Assembly (NCBI GenBank): GCA_003133185.1
Contig: PKWF01000252.1
Span: 2,816 to 9,451, forward strand
DNA from: Vulcanimicrobiota bacterium
GTDB lineage: Bacteria > Vulcanimicrobiota > Vulcanimicrobiia > Vulcanimicrobiales > Vulcanimicrobiaceae
DNA: 6,636 nt
Direction of reading: 5' to 3'
The notes under the pieces were generated by a model. The model was not told the DNA's origin. It saw nothing but the letters and a program-made list of their open reading frames with translations, and searched no databases. A program made the position numbers and the translations under genes. Of the stretch, positions 1 through 6,139 are shown one piece after another. Within the stretch, counting starts at the first letter, position 1. Each line of letters opens with the position of its first letter.

Positions 1-1062
1 GACATCGTGTTGCCCGGCTTGTCCGAGCCGACGAACGAACTCCGCTCGTATCCCAGCGCGCTGATCGGCTCACCCCGTCACAACGACCTCGCGACATTCG
101 ACCTCGTCAACGGACGCGTCGCGCACGCGCGCGTTAGTGGCGACGATGCGGCCTCCTGGGGAGTGAGTTCGATAGTGCGGTCGTCCGCTCTGTCCGATCT
201 CTTCGCGCGCGGCACGCAGACGCCGCTCCTGATCTTTCTTACGATCCTTGCCGCGTTTGGCCTTGGAGCGCTCCACGGCCTCGAACCGGGCCACGGCAAA
301 GCGTTGCTCGCCTTCACGCTCGTGGGAGCTCGAGCAACGTTCAAACAAGCGGTGATTTTGGCGGCAGCACTGACCTTCGCGCATACCATCGCGGTGCTTT
401 TGCTCGGAGCGTTACTCTTCTTTGCTGCCGGGTTCGCCACGGAGCGCCTCTTCACGTGGGTCACGCTGCTCTCCGGCGCGGCCGTTGTCGTCATCGGCGC
501 GCGTACGCTGTCGGCGGCCGTTAGGCGCGCGAGACACGCGCACGAGCACCACCACCATCTCCACCACCAACACCACGATCACGACGATCACGAACACGCG
601 CACGCGATCCCGGGCTCGGCGCCGCTCCATTTCCCGAGCGCCGTGATCGCAGCAATGAGTGGCGGCATTGCGCCGTGTCCGGCGGCGATCGTCGTGCTGC
701 TTACAGCGCTGCACCTGCACCGGGTCGGTTACGGATTATTTCTCATCGTCGTTTTCAGCCTTGGCTTAGCGACGATTCTGACCGGTCTGGGCCTCGCCGT
801 CGTTCACGGTGCCGCCTGGCTGCAACGGAGGTCGTCCTTTGCGCGCCTTACGCGCATCGCGCCGTTTATTACTTCGTGCGTCATCTCGACCATCGGGGCG
901 ATCATGCTCGCCCAGGGCCTCGCCGATCAGGGCGCCGGGGTACCCAGCCTCGCCGTGATTGCGCTCACGCTCTGCAGCATCGCTGCATTCGTCTTCATTC
1001 CGTCGCTGCTCTCGACACGTTCGACACACCAACACCCACTGGCCATAAAGGAGCCCGTATGA
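1..1062 (+). CDS. NicO/RcnA-like nickel/cobalt permease with His-rich loop, 5'-partial
   Basis: This is an inner-membrane permease of the NicO/RcnA type, a family known for Ni2+/Co2+ export. The reading frame is open to the left edge. GTG at 7 is the first possible start, but the 70 residues before the first membrane helix look like part of an extracytoplasmic domain, so the true start is probably upstream. Counting from the GTG, about seven hydrophobic segments lie near 72-90, 113-140, 148-170, 209-236, 243-268, 283-304 and 314-336. Family motifs are HGLEPGHGK (90-98), SGGIAPCP (218-225) and FSLGLATILTG (250-260). Between the third and fourth segments is a loop (177-199) with 14 His in 23 residues plus several Asp and Glu, a probable metal-binding stretch. 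The stop overlaps the next ATG as ATGA (1059-1062). Family assignment is firm. The metal and the direction of transport are inferred. Confidence 0.88.
   Translation, partial: DIVLPGLSEPTNELRSYPSALIGSPRHNDLATFDLVNGRVAHARVSGDDAASWGVSSIVRSSALSDLFARGTQTPLLIFLTILAAFGLGALHGLEPGHGKALLAFTLVGARATFKQAVILAAALTFAHTIAVLLLGALLFFAAGFATERLFTWVTLLSGAAVVVIGARTLSAAVRRARHAHEHHHHLHHQHHDHDDHEHAHAIPGSAPLHFPSAVIAAMSGGIAPCPAAIVVLLTALHLHRVGYGLFLIVVFSLGLATILTGLGLAVVHGAAWLQRRSSFARLTRIAPFITSCVISTIGAIMLAQGLADQGAGVPSLAVIALTLCSIAAFVFIPSLLSTRSTHQHPLAIKEPV
1048..1053 (+). promoter_or_regulatory. Shine-Dalgarno AAGGAG for the DUF4331 N-half gene
   Basis: A full AAGGAG lies 5 bases before ATG 1059. It decides the start: the same frame is open far upstream (an ATG exists at 675), but that part lies inside the permease gene and encodes an Arg-rich shadow sequence. 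The protein from 1059 opens with a proper signal peptide. Confidence 0.8.
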
Positions 1063-1874
1063 AACTGCTTCGACCCATCGTAACGATGGCGGTGGTTTTC
1101 TTGCTCGCCTTCTCGGTTTCGCTCTACTCGGTTAGAGCCGCCCGGGGATCCGACCACCAAGACTCGCCGACCGTCGTGGCCAACCCGCTTGCGGACATCA
1201 CCGATGTCTTCGCGTTCCCCGATCCGCACGACGCCTCGAAGGTCGCGCTGGTCATGGACGTGCGCCCCCTCATTCCGAGCGGGATGTACGCCGGGATCGC
1301 ACTCGATCCCAGCCTGCTTTATCAGTTCAAGATCGCCAACACCGGCGTGACATCCGGTTCATTTACCGAGAACACCGTTATCCAGTTCACGGCCGACTCC
1401 ACCGGGACCGCACAAAACATCACGCTCTACGGACCCGGCAAACCTAACGAAGTCGGAACGTCCAATACGCTCATCGGTAAGACCGGGACGTTCACGTTCG
1501 GAAAAGTCGCGTCGCTCAAGGGCGGCATTAAGGTCTTCGTCGGCCCGCGACGCGACCCGTTCTTCTTCGACCTCGCGCAGTTCTTCAAGGTCATTCCCGA
1601 TCGCAACTACATGAACCACCCGCACGTTCCGCCGGCCACTGCCACGTCTTTCCGCTTCGCATCGAAGAATCAAAAGATCGTCCTCAATGGGGTAAGTTAC
1701 GGAACTGCCGGTTCCAACAAGTGCGTGATCGCAAAACCGAAGGACTTCTTGGCGCCCTACGACGTTCTCTCGATCGTCATCGAAATGCCTAAGAAGTTGC
1801 TCGCTCCGGCGAGCGGATCGCCCGGCGTCGTCGGCCTCTGGGCCACCACTGCCACATCCGGCAAGTCAGAGTAA
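1059..1874 (+). CDS. DUF4331 family protein, N-terminal part, exported
   Basis: The product is 271 residues. Residues 1-27 form a Sec-type signal: Lys2 and Arg5, a hydrophobic core at 7-25, and possible cleavage after Val-Arg-Ala (25-27). The mature protein begins with SDHQDSP (31-37) and ADITDVFAFPDP (45-56), the usual opening of DUF4331 proteins. GPRRDPFFFDLAQFF (162-176) is another family hallmark, and the protein ends in GVVGLWATT (256-264). Complete DUF4331 proteins continue past this point into a C-terminal region. Here that region is encoded by the next gene. The biochemical function of DUF4331 is unknown. Export and the position between metal permeases suggest an envelope role in metal handling, which is inference. 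It is translationally coupled to the permease through the ATGA overlap and has its own strong Shine-Dalgarno. The family call is firm. Confidence 0.85.
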   Translation: MKLLRPIVTMAVVFLLAFSVSLYSVRAARGSDHQDSPTVVANPLADITDVFAFPDPHDASKVALVMDVRPLIPSGMYAGIALDPSLLYQFKIANTGVTSGSFTENTVIQFTADSTGTAQNITLYGPGKPNEVGTSNTLIGKTGTFTFGKVASLKGGIKVFVGPRRDPFFFDLAQFFKVIPDRNYMNHPHVPPATATSFRFASKNQKIVLNGVSYGTAGSNKCVIAKPKDFLAPYDVLSIVIEMPKKLLAPASGSPGVVGLWATTATSGKSE

Positions 1875-1878
1875 GGAG
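1873..1878 (+). promoter_or_regulatory. Shine-Dalgarno AAGGAG for the DUF4331 C-half lipoprotein
   Basis: AAGGAG overlaps the stop codon of the preceding gene and sits 10 bases before ATG 1889, slightly longer than ideal. Its presence shows that the second half is translated from its own start and is not a frameshift product of the first half. Confidence 0.7.
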
Positions 1879-1888
1879 AACACAAACA

Positions 1889-2479
1889 ATGACAACACGC
1901 TACACAATCGCGCTTCTTGTTACGATCCTCGCCGGAGCGATCGTCGGTGGTTGTACGTCAAACGCCGGAGTCTTCAACCCGCAGGCGGAACGAGTGGGCC
2001 TCTCGCCCTCGGGATCGACGGTGTACAAACAGATCGAGCTGCTCTCGCGGCCAGCCGTCAAAGAGGTCTTCGAACTGTTCGAAGATCATAACAAGACCAA
2101 CCGCGCCGAACCGTACGCCGATCCCGTTCTGCAAGCGCAGATCGAATCGTTCACCTTGATGTTCCGCAGCAAGAAAAACGCCGAAACGCTGCAAGCCATC
2201 CTCTACCCCAACGTGCTGAAGGCCGATCTTTCGCAAGACGTTACGACGGCTTCCTATCTTGGTTACGAGACGGGTGGCGCGACCGGCAGCAAATGGGGCG
2301 GCCGCGCGCTCGACGACGACGTCGTCGATATTTCGCTGGGCGCCATTTTCGGCAATACGCTGTCGGCTCTCGGTCTGATTCCCGACGACAAAAAAGAAGC
2401 TCCGTGCCTTAGTGAGGACAACGTGGCATACGATAAGTCCAACACGAAGACGTTCCCGTACATCCAGGCGCCTCTGTAA
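1889..2479 (+). CDS. Lipoprotein matching the C-terminal part of DUF4331
   Basis: The product is 196 residues. It opens with a lipoprotein signal: Arg4, a hydrophobic run at 6-19, and lipobox Val-Gly-Gly-Cys with the lipidated Cys at 22. The rest resembles the C-terminal region of DUF4331 proteins. A QIELLSRPAVKEVFELF segment (48-64) corresponds to the place where full-length members carry a 'drmGrPlin'-like stretch. GGRALDDDVVDISLGAIFG (137-155) matches the conserved 'GR.L.DDVVDI' element, and the protein ends with FPYIQAPL. I infer that it pairs with the 271-residue N-terminal part, together covering one full-length DUF4331 protein, and anchors the pair to a membrane. The gap from the previous stop is 14 bases. 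The link to DUF4331 rests on remembered family motifs and was not aligned. Confidence 0.75.
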   Translation: MTTRYTIALLVTILAGAIVGGCTSNAGVFNPQAERVGLSPSGSTVYKQIELLSRPAVKEVFELFEDHNKTNRAEPYADPVLQAQIESFTLMFRSKKNAETLQAILYPNVLKADLSQDVTTASYLGYETGGATGSKWGGRALDDDVVDISLGAIFGNTLSALGLIPDDKKEAPCLSEDNVAYDKSNTKTFPYIQAPL

Positions 2480-2480
2480 C

Positions 2481-3794
2481 GTGAAGACGCCGGCGGCGAT
2501 CGTCGCCTTTTTGGCGGCGATCGCCCTTGGGGCAGCATGGCCGTGGTTTGCCTCGTATCGAGCCCAGGCATCCGGAATGCCACCGGCGCCGATATCCACC
2601 GATTACCGGGAACGCGACCGGCTCATCGGCTTTTACGAGGAGCAGGCGCGACGCGATCCCAGCGATCAGATCACTCGTCGAATGCTGGGGAGCGAATATC
2701 TACAGCGGTTCCGCGAAACGGGGGATCTCAACGACGTTACGCGCGCGCACGCAATCGCCGCGCGCTCGCTATCGCTGCAACCGCAAGGGAACGTCCAAGC
2801 TTTGGGCGTCATCGCCTCCAGCGACGTTGCATTTCATCGTTTTTCGGAGGCACTCGCGGCCGAACGTGCGTCGTTGGAGGCCGACCCGTTTAGTGACGAC
2901 GCGCGCGCGCAGCTGGCCTCCACTCTTATGGAAGTCGGCCGCTACGAGAGTTCCCGGCGCATCTTATCAAGTCCGACCGACCCCGATCTCAGCCCTACTT
3001 GGAAATCGATTCGCGCTCGCTACGATGAAGTGACCGGCAATCTCGCCGTGGCACGCATCGAGATGGCTGAAGCGACCCAGCACGTGGATCGGATGATCAG
3101 CGTACCGGCTTACACTCGTTCGTGGTATCACCTGCGCGACGCGCAGCTTGCGTTCGAGGCCGGAGACGCGCAGACCGCCGCAGTCGAGTACGACGAGTCG
3201 CTTCGCATCTATCCCGACAATGCCATGGCACTGCTCTTTCAAGCGAAGTTCTACCGCGCGCGCCACGACTGGCAGCGTGCGTTGGCAGCGGCCACCCGCA
3301 GCGCCGAGCTCTACCCGCTTCCGCAAGCGTTAGGATACGAGGCCGACGCGCAGCGAGCTTTAGGTGACGATGAAGACGCGAGCAGAACCGACGCGCTGAT
3401 CTCGGCCGAACAGCGGCTTTTCAACTTACAAGGCATTAACGACCGGCTTTTGGCGATGTACTATGCCGAACACCGCGAGCATCTGAGCGACGCCTTAGCC
3501 GCGGCTCGCTCCGACATAGGCAAACGCGGAAATGAAATCTATGCGGACGACACGATGGCGTGGGTTTTGGCCACGATGGGCCGTTGGAAGGAAGCGCGCG
3601 TCTACGCAATGCGCGCGGCGCGTTACGGCACCGAGGATCCCGAGCTGCAGTATCACTGCGGCGTCATTGCCTGGCATACCGGCCATATTGGCGAGGCGCG
3701 GCGTCGCCTTTCGGCAGCGCTTGCCGTCGATGCCCAGTTCCATCCAGTCTACGCCGACGACGCACGCCGGATTCTCGTCGCAATTCCGAAATGA
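2481..3794 (+). CDS. Exported or membrane-anchored TPR protein
   Basis: A GTG at 2481, one base after the preceding TAA, starts a 437-residue protein. The frame is open further upstream, but that part is an Arg-rich shadow of the previous gene. From the GTG, residues 1-25 are a signal peptide or N-terminal anchor (Lys2, hydrophobic 5-23). The rest is helical with TPR-like pairs. The clearest are near 216-245 (ending in a LRIYPDNAMA-type turn), 248-280, 356-385 and 388-421, with the usual small residue, Gly/Asp turn and Tyr/Ala-Leu pattern. Weaker repeats occupy about 60-160. No catalytic motif is visible, so it is probably a scaffold for protein-protein contacts, perhaps with the DUF4331 pair (inference). 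No good Shine-Dalgarno precedes the GTG, so translation is probably coupled to the lipoprotein gene. The end overlaps the NiCoT start as ATGA. Confidence 0.8.
   Translation: MKTPAAIVAFLAAIALGAAWPWFASYRAQASGMPPAPISTDYRERDRLIGFYEEQARRDPSDQITRRMLGSEYLQRFRETGDLNDVTRAHAIAARSLSLQPQGNVQALGVIASSDVAFHRFSEALAAERASLEADPFSDDARAQLASTLMEVGRYESSRRILSSPTDPDLSPTWKSIRARYDEVTGNLAVARIEMAEATQHVDRMISVPAYTRSWYHLRDAQLAFEAGDAQTAAVEYDESLRIYPDNAMALLFQAKFYRARHDWQRALAAATRSAELYPLPQALGYEADAQRALGDDEDASRTDALISAEQRLFNLQGINDRLLAMYYAEHREHLSDALAAARSDIGKRGNEIYADDTMAWVLATMGRWKEARVYAMRAARYGTEDPELQYHCGVIAWHTGHIGEARRRLSAALAVDAQFHPVYADDARRILVAIPK
2495..2525 (+). other. Strong predicted RNA hairpin just inside the TPR gene
   Basis: The segments 2495-2507 and 2513-2525 can pair as 13 consecutive base pairs (12 Watson-Crick plus one G-U at 2503/2517) around a five-base T loop (2508-2512). 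The hairpin begins 14 bases after the GTG start, within codons 5-15. Part of the symmetry comes from a near-direct repeat of GGCGGCGATCG that encodes Ala-Ala-Ile twice in the signal peptide. There is no T run after the stem, so it does not look like an intrinsic terminator. It could damp translation initiation or protect an mRNA end, but neither is shown. Confidence 0.5.
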
Positions 3795-4843
3795 CCGAAC
3801 TGCGTAATAAGGTCTACCTCCTCTACGCTTTATTAATCGGCCTCAACCTTGCCGCGTGGGGCTTGGCGTTCTGGCTCTTTGCATCGCATCCGCTGCTGCT
3901 GGGAACGGCGTTGCTGGCCTATACGTTCGGGCTGCGCCATGCCGTCGACGCCGACCACATCTCCGCGATCGACAACGTCACGCGACGGCTCATGCAGGAT
4001 CGCAAGCGGCCGGTAGGAGTCGGATTCTTTTTCTCGCTCGGGCATTCCACCGTCGTGATCGCGCTCACGGTGGGGATCGCCGTGGCCGCCTCGATCGTTA
4101 AAGGCCGGCTGCCCGCACTGCAACGGGCCGGCGAGCTGGTCGGCACCGGTGTCTCCGCCACGTTCTTGCTGCTCGTCGCCGCGATCAACCTGATCGTGCT
4201 GATCGATATCTTTCGCGCGTTTCGCGGTGCGCGCCAGGGTGAAGCGTATGACGATCGAGGCGTCGACGAAATGCTCGATGGGCGCGGCCTCATCGGACGC
4301 TTTTTCCGGCCGCTACTCAGGTTGGTCGACAGCAGTTGGAAGATGTATCCGATCGGGCTGCTTTTCGGCCTTGGATTCGATACCGCGACCGAAGTCGGAC
4401 TCCTCGGCATCGCGGCCGTAGAGGCCGGGAAGGGACTTCCGGTTTTCGACATTCTCATTTTTCCGTTGCTCTTTACGGCGGGAATGTCGCTGCTCGATAC
4501 CACCGACGGCATCCTGATGCTCGGCGCGTACGGTTGGGCCTTTATCAAACCGATGCGAAAGCTCTACTATAACATGGTCATCACGCTCGTCTCGGTGCTC
4601 GTCGCGCTCATCATCGGCGCGATCGAAGCCGCGAGCGTCGTCGCTTCGCAGCTCCAGCTGAGCGGCGGAATCTGGGACACGGTCAACTCGCTGAGCGGCA
4701 ACTTCGGAACGCTCGGCTTCATCATCGTTGGTGTGTTTCTGGTGAGCTGGGGAGCGTCGGCCGCGATCTACAAGCTTCGCCGGTACGACGAACTCCCGGT
4801 GGCGATCCGCTTGACAGGTGCCGGCTCGACGCCATATAGTTAG
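3791..4843 (+). CDS. NiCoT-family nickel/cobalt permease (HoxN/NixA type)
   Basis: This is a 350-residue inner-membrane permease of the nickel/cobalt transporter family, which imports Ni2+ and/or Co2+ for enzymes such as hydrogenase, urease or B12-dependent enzymes. All signature motifs are visible: RHAVDADHI (49-57), FFFSLGHSTVV (79-89), LGFDTATE (194-201) and GMSLLDTTDG (231-240). Length and the hydrophobic pattern of about eight helices fit the family, with a polar cytoplasmic-type loop near 142-185. ATG 3791 overlaps the TPR stop (ATGA). There is no clear Shine-Dalgarno, so translation is probably coupled. The same frame is open upstream inside the TPR gene, but that stretch is an Arg-rich shadow. 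Ni versus Co preference cannot be read from the sequence. The last codons also carry the promoter and operator of the next operon. Confidence 0.93.
   Translation: MTELRNKVYLLYALLIGLNLAAWGLAFWLFASHPLLLGTALLAYTFGLRHAVDADHISAIDNVTRRLMQDRKRPVGVGFFFSLGHSTVVIALTVGIAVAASIVKGRLPALQRAGELVGTGVSATFLLLVAAINLIVLIDIFRAFRGARQGEAYDDRGVDEMLDGRGLIGRFFRPLLRLVDSSWKMYPIGLLFGLGFDTATEVGLLGIAAVEAGKGLPVFDILIFPLLFTAGMSLLDTTDGILMLGAYGWAFIKPMRKLYYNMVITLVSVLVALIIGAIEAASVVASQLQLSGGIWDTVNSLSGNFGTLGFIIVGVFLVSWGASAAIYKLRRYDELPVAIRLTGAGSTPYS
4811..4840 (+). promoter_or_regulatory. Sigma70-type promoter for the VOC-marR operon
   Basis: A perfect -35 TTGACA (4811-4816) is separated by 18 bases from a -10 TATAGT (4835-4840, one mismatch to TATAAT). 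The expected transcription start is near 4847, giving a leader of about 30 bases before ATG 4878. The promoter lies inside the 3' end of the NiCoT gene and stands out in this GC-rich region. Confidence 0.7.
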
Positions 4844-4855
4844 CTTAGCTAACTA
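4837..4855 (+). promoter_or_regulatory. Perfect 19-bp palindrome, probable MarR operator
   Basis: TAGTTAGCTTAGCTAACTA is a perfect inverted repeat with 9-base arms around a central T at 4846. It covers the last four bases of the -10 element and the likely transcription start, so a bound dimer would block RNA polymerase. Size, AT-rich TTAG/CTAA half-sites and location fit operators of MarR-family dimers, and a marR-like gene is second in this operon. Binding is inferred. Confidence 0.72.
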
Positions 4856-4865
4856 ACCCGACCTC

Positions 4866-4870
4866 GGAGG
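4866..4870 (+). promoter_or_regulatory. Shine-Dalgarno GGAGG for the VOC gene
   Basis: GGAGG lies 7 bases before ATG 4878, within the short leader downstream of the operator. It supports that start. Confidence 0.75.
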
Positions 4871-4877
4871 CTCTCCA

Positions 4878-5228
4878 ATGCGTGATGCAAACCTGGCCTT
4901 TGTGATGCTTGGTTCGAGCGATCTCGATGGCGCGGTTGCCTTTTACGGCGAGATCCTTGGACTTCGCGTGAGCGGCCGCTTCGGCAACTTCGTGTTTTTC
5001 GAAACGGGACAGACGACGCTGGCACTGAGCGGCGAGCTGGCTCCTGCCGGCGCCGGTGGCCCCACGCAAGAATGCGTTTTCGGCGTTGCGAGCGTCAGTC
5101 GAACTCACGCGGCCCTAAAGGATCGCATTGCCTTTATCAACGAGCCGCGCCCGGTCAATGCTCAGAACTGGGCCGTCAACTTCAGAGATCCGGACGGGCA
5201 CTACTGCTCGTTCTATGGCCCGCAGTAA
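4878..5228 (+). CDS. VOC-superfamily (glyoxalase/bleomycin-resistance fold) protein
   Basis: The 116-residue product fits a single-chain VOC protein with two beta-alpha-beta-beta-beta modules. The first holds SSDLDGAVAFYGEILGLRV (13-31), the classic helix-plus-GL signature. The second ends in FRDPDGHYCSFYG (102-114), matching the usual DPDGN..E(L/F) ending. Positions that carry metal ligands in glyoxalase I or extradiol dioxygenases look altered: no His on the first strand (about 5-9), Glu65 where His is common, and Ser111 where the terminal Glu usually sits. This points to a ligand-binding or sequestering role, like bleomycin-resistance proteins, more than a metalloenzyme. It is the first gene of an operon with a MarR regulator, so it may act on or bind the compound that the regulator senses. 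The substrate is unknown. Confidence 0.82.
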   Translation: MRDANLAFVMLGSSDLDGAVAFYGEILGLRVSGRFGNFVFFETGQTTLALSGELAPAGAGGPTQECVFGVASVSRTHAALKDRIAFINEPRPVNAQNWAVNFRDPDGHYCSFYGPQ

Positions 5229-5643
5229 CGAGCGGCGGCGCGTGGCGGAGCGACTGCACTCCGCCGCGATCCACGTCCTCCGTTATGCGAGACAGGCAGA
5301 TCGCCAGAGCGCGATGGGCCCGGCGCAGCTCTCGGCGCTCTCGGTCCTGGTCTTCGGCGGCCCGTGCAACCTCCGCGAACTTGCCGACGCCGAGCAGGTG
5401 GCTCCCCCGACGATGACTCGAATCGTTGCGGCGTTGCGGCGCGACGGCTACGTCCGCCTCACCCCTTCGCCCGACGATGCGCGCTCCTCGATCGTCGAAG
5501 CGACGGCGAAGGGTACGGCGGCGCTGGAAAAAGCTCGCGCGGCCCGTTTGGACTTGATCGACGGCTTGCTCTCGCGCAACGATCGTGCGGATATCGCTCT
5601 GCTCGGAAAAGCACTGGCGGCGATCTTCCCGCAGGCTCGGTAA
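5215..5643 (+). CDS. MarR-family transcriptional regulator
   Basis: The product is 142 residues from ATG 5215, the usual MarR length. The frame is open further upstream, but that part lies inside the VOC gene and is low-complexity, while ATG 5215 leads directly into helix 1. The winged helix-turn-helix spans about 38-100: LRELADAEQV (53-62), recognition helix PPTMTRIVAALRRDGY (64-79), and wing PDDARSS (86-92), the MarR 'DxR' wing. N- and C-terminal helices (5-30, 101-137) would form the dimer. It overlaps the VOC gene by 14 bases, so the two are co-translated. I infer that it represses its own operon through the palindrome at 4837-4855 and is released by a small ligand, probably phenolic or otherwise aromatic as for many MarR proteins, but the ligand cannot be read here. 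Confidence 0.88.
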   Translation: MARSNERRRVAERLHSAAIHVLRYARQADRQSAMGPAQLSALSVLVFGGPCNLRELADAEQVAPPTMTRIVAALRRDGYVRLTPSPDDARSSIVEATAKGTAALEKARAARLDLIDGLLSRNDRADIALLGKALAAIFPQAR

Positions 5644-5666
5644 GCGGGCTCTCTTAAATAGGCAGC

Positions 5667-6137
5667 ATGGCAACCGTGAATCCCCTCGCCCCCGGCTTGC
5701 TGATGGCGCCCTACTCCGGCGAACTGCCGCCGCTGGCACCGGGTATGGAAGAGGCGATTCGCGATCGCATGCAATCGATTCCGATCTTCAATAGCTTAGG
5801 CTTTTCGCAGCCACGTTTCGGCGCCGGCTGGTTCGACTGCACCGTCGCGCGTAATAAAGAGTTTGACGGTATCTTCGACTCGTTTCACGGCGGCCTGCTG
5901 ATGACTGCTGCCGACTCCGCCGCCGCGATCGTCGGCCTAACGGTCTGGGGCGCACAGAGCCGCATCACTACGACCGACATGAACATCCGCTTCCTCGCAC
6001 CCGCCCGTAGCGACGTTAGGCTCTTCGCGCAAGCGATCAAACAGGGACGCACGATAATTCCGGTAACATCCAATTTTTGGCGCGATGACGGCGTGTTGGT
6101 CGCCGTCGCGCAAGTGACGTACATGAGGCTCGATTAA
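5667..6137 (+). CDS. PaaI-like hotdog-fold thioesterase
   Basis: The 156-residue product resembles the PaaI/YdiI-type acyl-CoA thioesterases of the hotdog fold. The hallmark is FHGGLLMTAADSAAAI (73-88), with the His-Gly-Gly turn (74-76) and Asp83 on the central hot-dog helix, followed by the strand ITTTDMNIRFLAPARSD (100-116) and later strands at about 117-155. About 40 residues precede the fold and may cap the active site. Likely activity is hydrolysis of an acyl-CoA, possibly aromatic, in the cytoplasm; the substrate is not determinable. ATG 5667 was chosen because the frame begins there. ATGs at 5703 and 5745 are alternatives, and the Shine-Dalgarno is weak for all of them. It follows marR by 23 bases and may be co-transcribed with it. 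Confidence 0.8.
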   Translation: MATVNPLAPGLLMAPYSGELPPLAPGMEEAIRDRMQSIPIFNSLGFSQPRFGAGWFDCTVARNKEFDGIFDSFHGGLLMTAADSAAAIVGLTVWGAQSRITTTDMNIRFLAPARSDVRLFAQAIKQGRTIIPVTSNFWRDDGVLVAVAQVTYMRLD

Positions 6138-6139
6138 CG

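Noticed and set aside
675..1058. Long N-terminal extension of the DUF4331 protein
   Set aside because: It overlaps the conserved second half of the permease in another frame and is Arg-rich; the Shine-Dalgarno and signal peptide point to 1059.
2412..2480. Upstream ATG extension of the TPR protein
   Set aside because: It encodes an Arg/Ser/Thr-rich stretch lying wholly within the preceding lipoprotein gene; the GTG at 2481 gives a clean signal peptide.
1958..2599. Antisense 213-residue open frame, and other long minus-strand frames
   Set aside because: They lie opposite well-supported genes, are rich in Arg/Ala/Gly as expected of GC-rich shadows, and show no family motif.
3560..3790. N-terminal extension of the NiCoT permease
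   Set aside because: Shadow frame inside the TPR gene with Arg-rich composition; NiCoT proteins start close to the first helix, as from 3791.
4839..4857. Inverted repeat after the NiCoT stop as an intrinsic terminator
   Set aside because: The stem is AT-rich and not followed by a T run, and it overlaps a strong -10 element, so an operator fits better.
4862..4870. CCTCGGAGG self-complementarity hiding the Shine-Dalgarno
   Set aside because: Only 4 base pairs with a one-base loop, which cannot fold.
5644..5666. TTAAAT as a -10 element for the thioesterase gene
   Set aside because: There is no -35 at proper spacing, and the transcript would start almost at the ATG; too weak to list.
5776..5790. 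TAGCTTAG-like sequence within the thioesterase gene as a second MarR site
   Set aside because: Only half the palindrome is present and it is inside a coding region with no promoter nearby.
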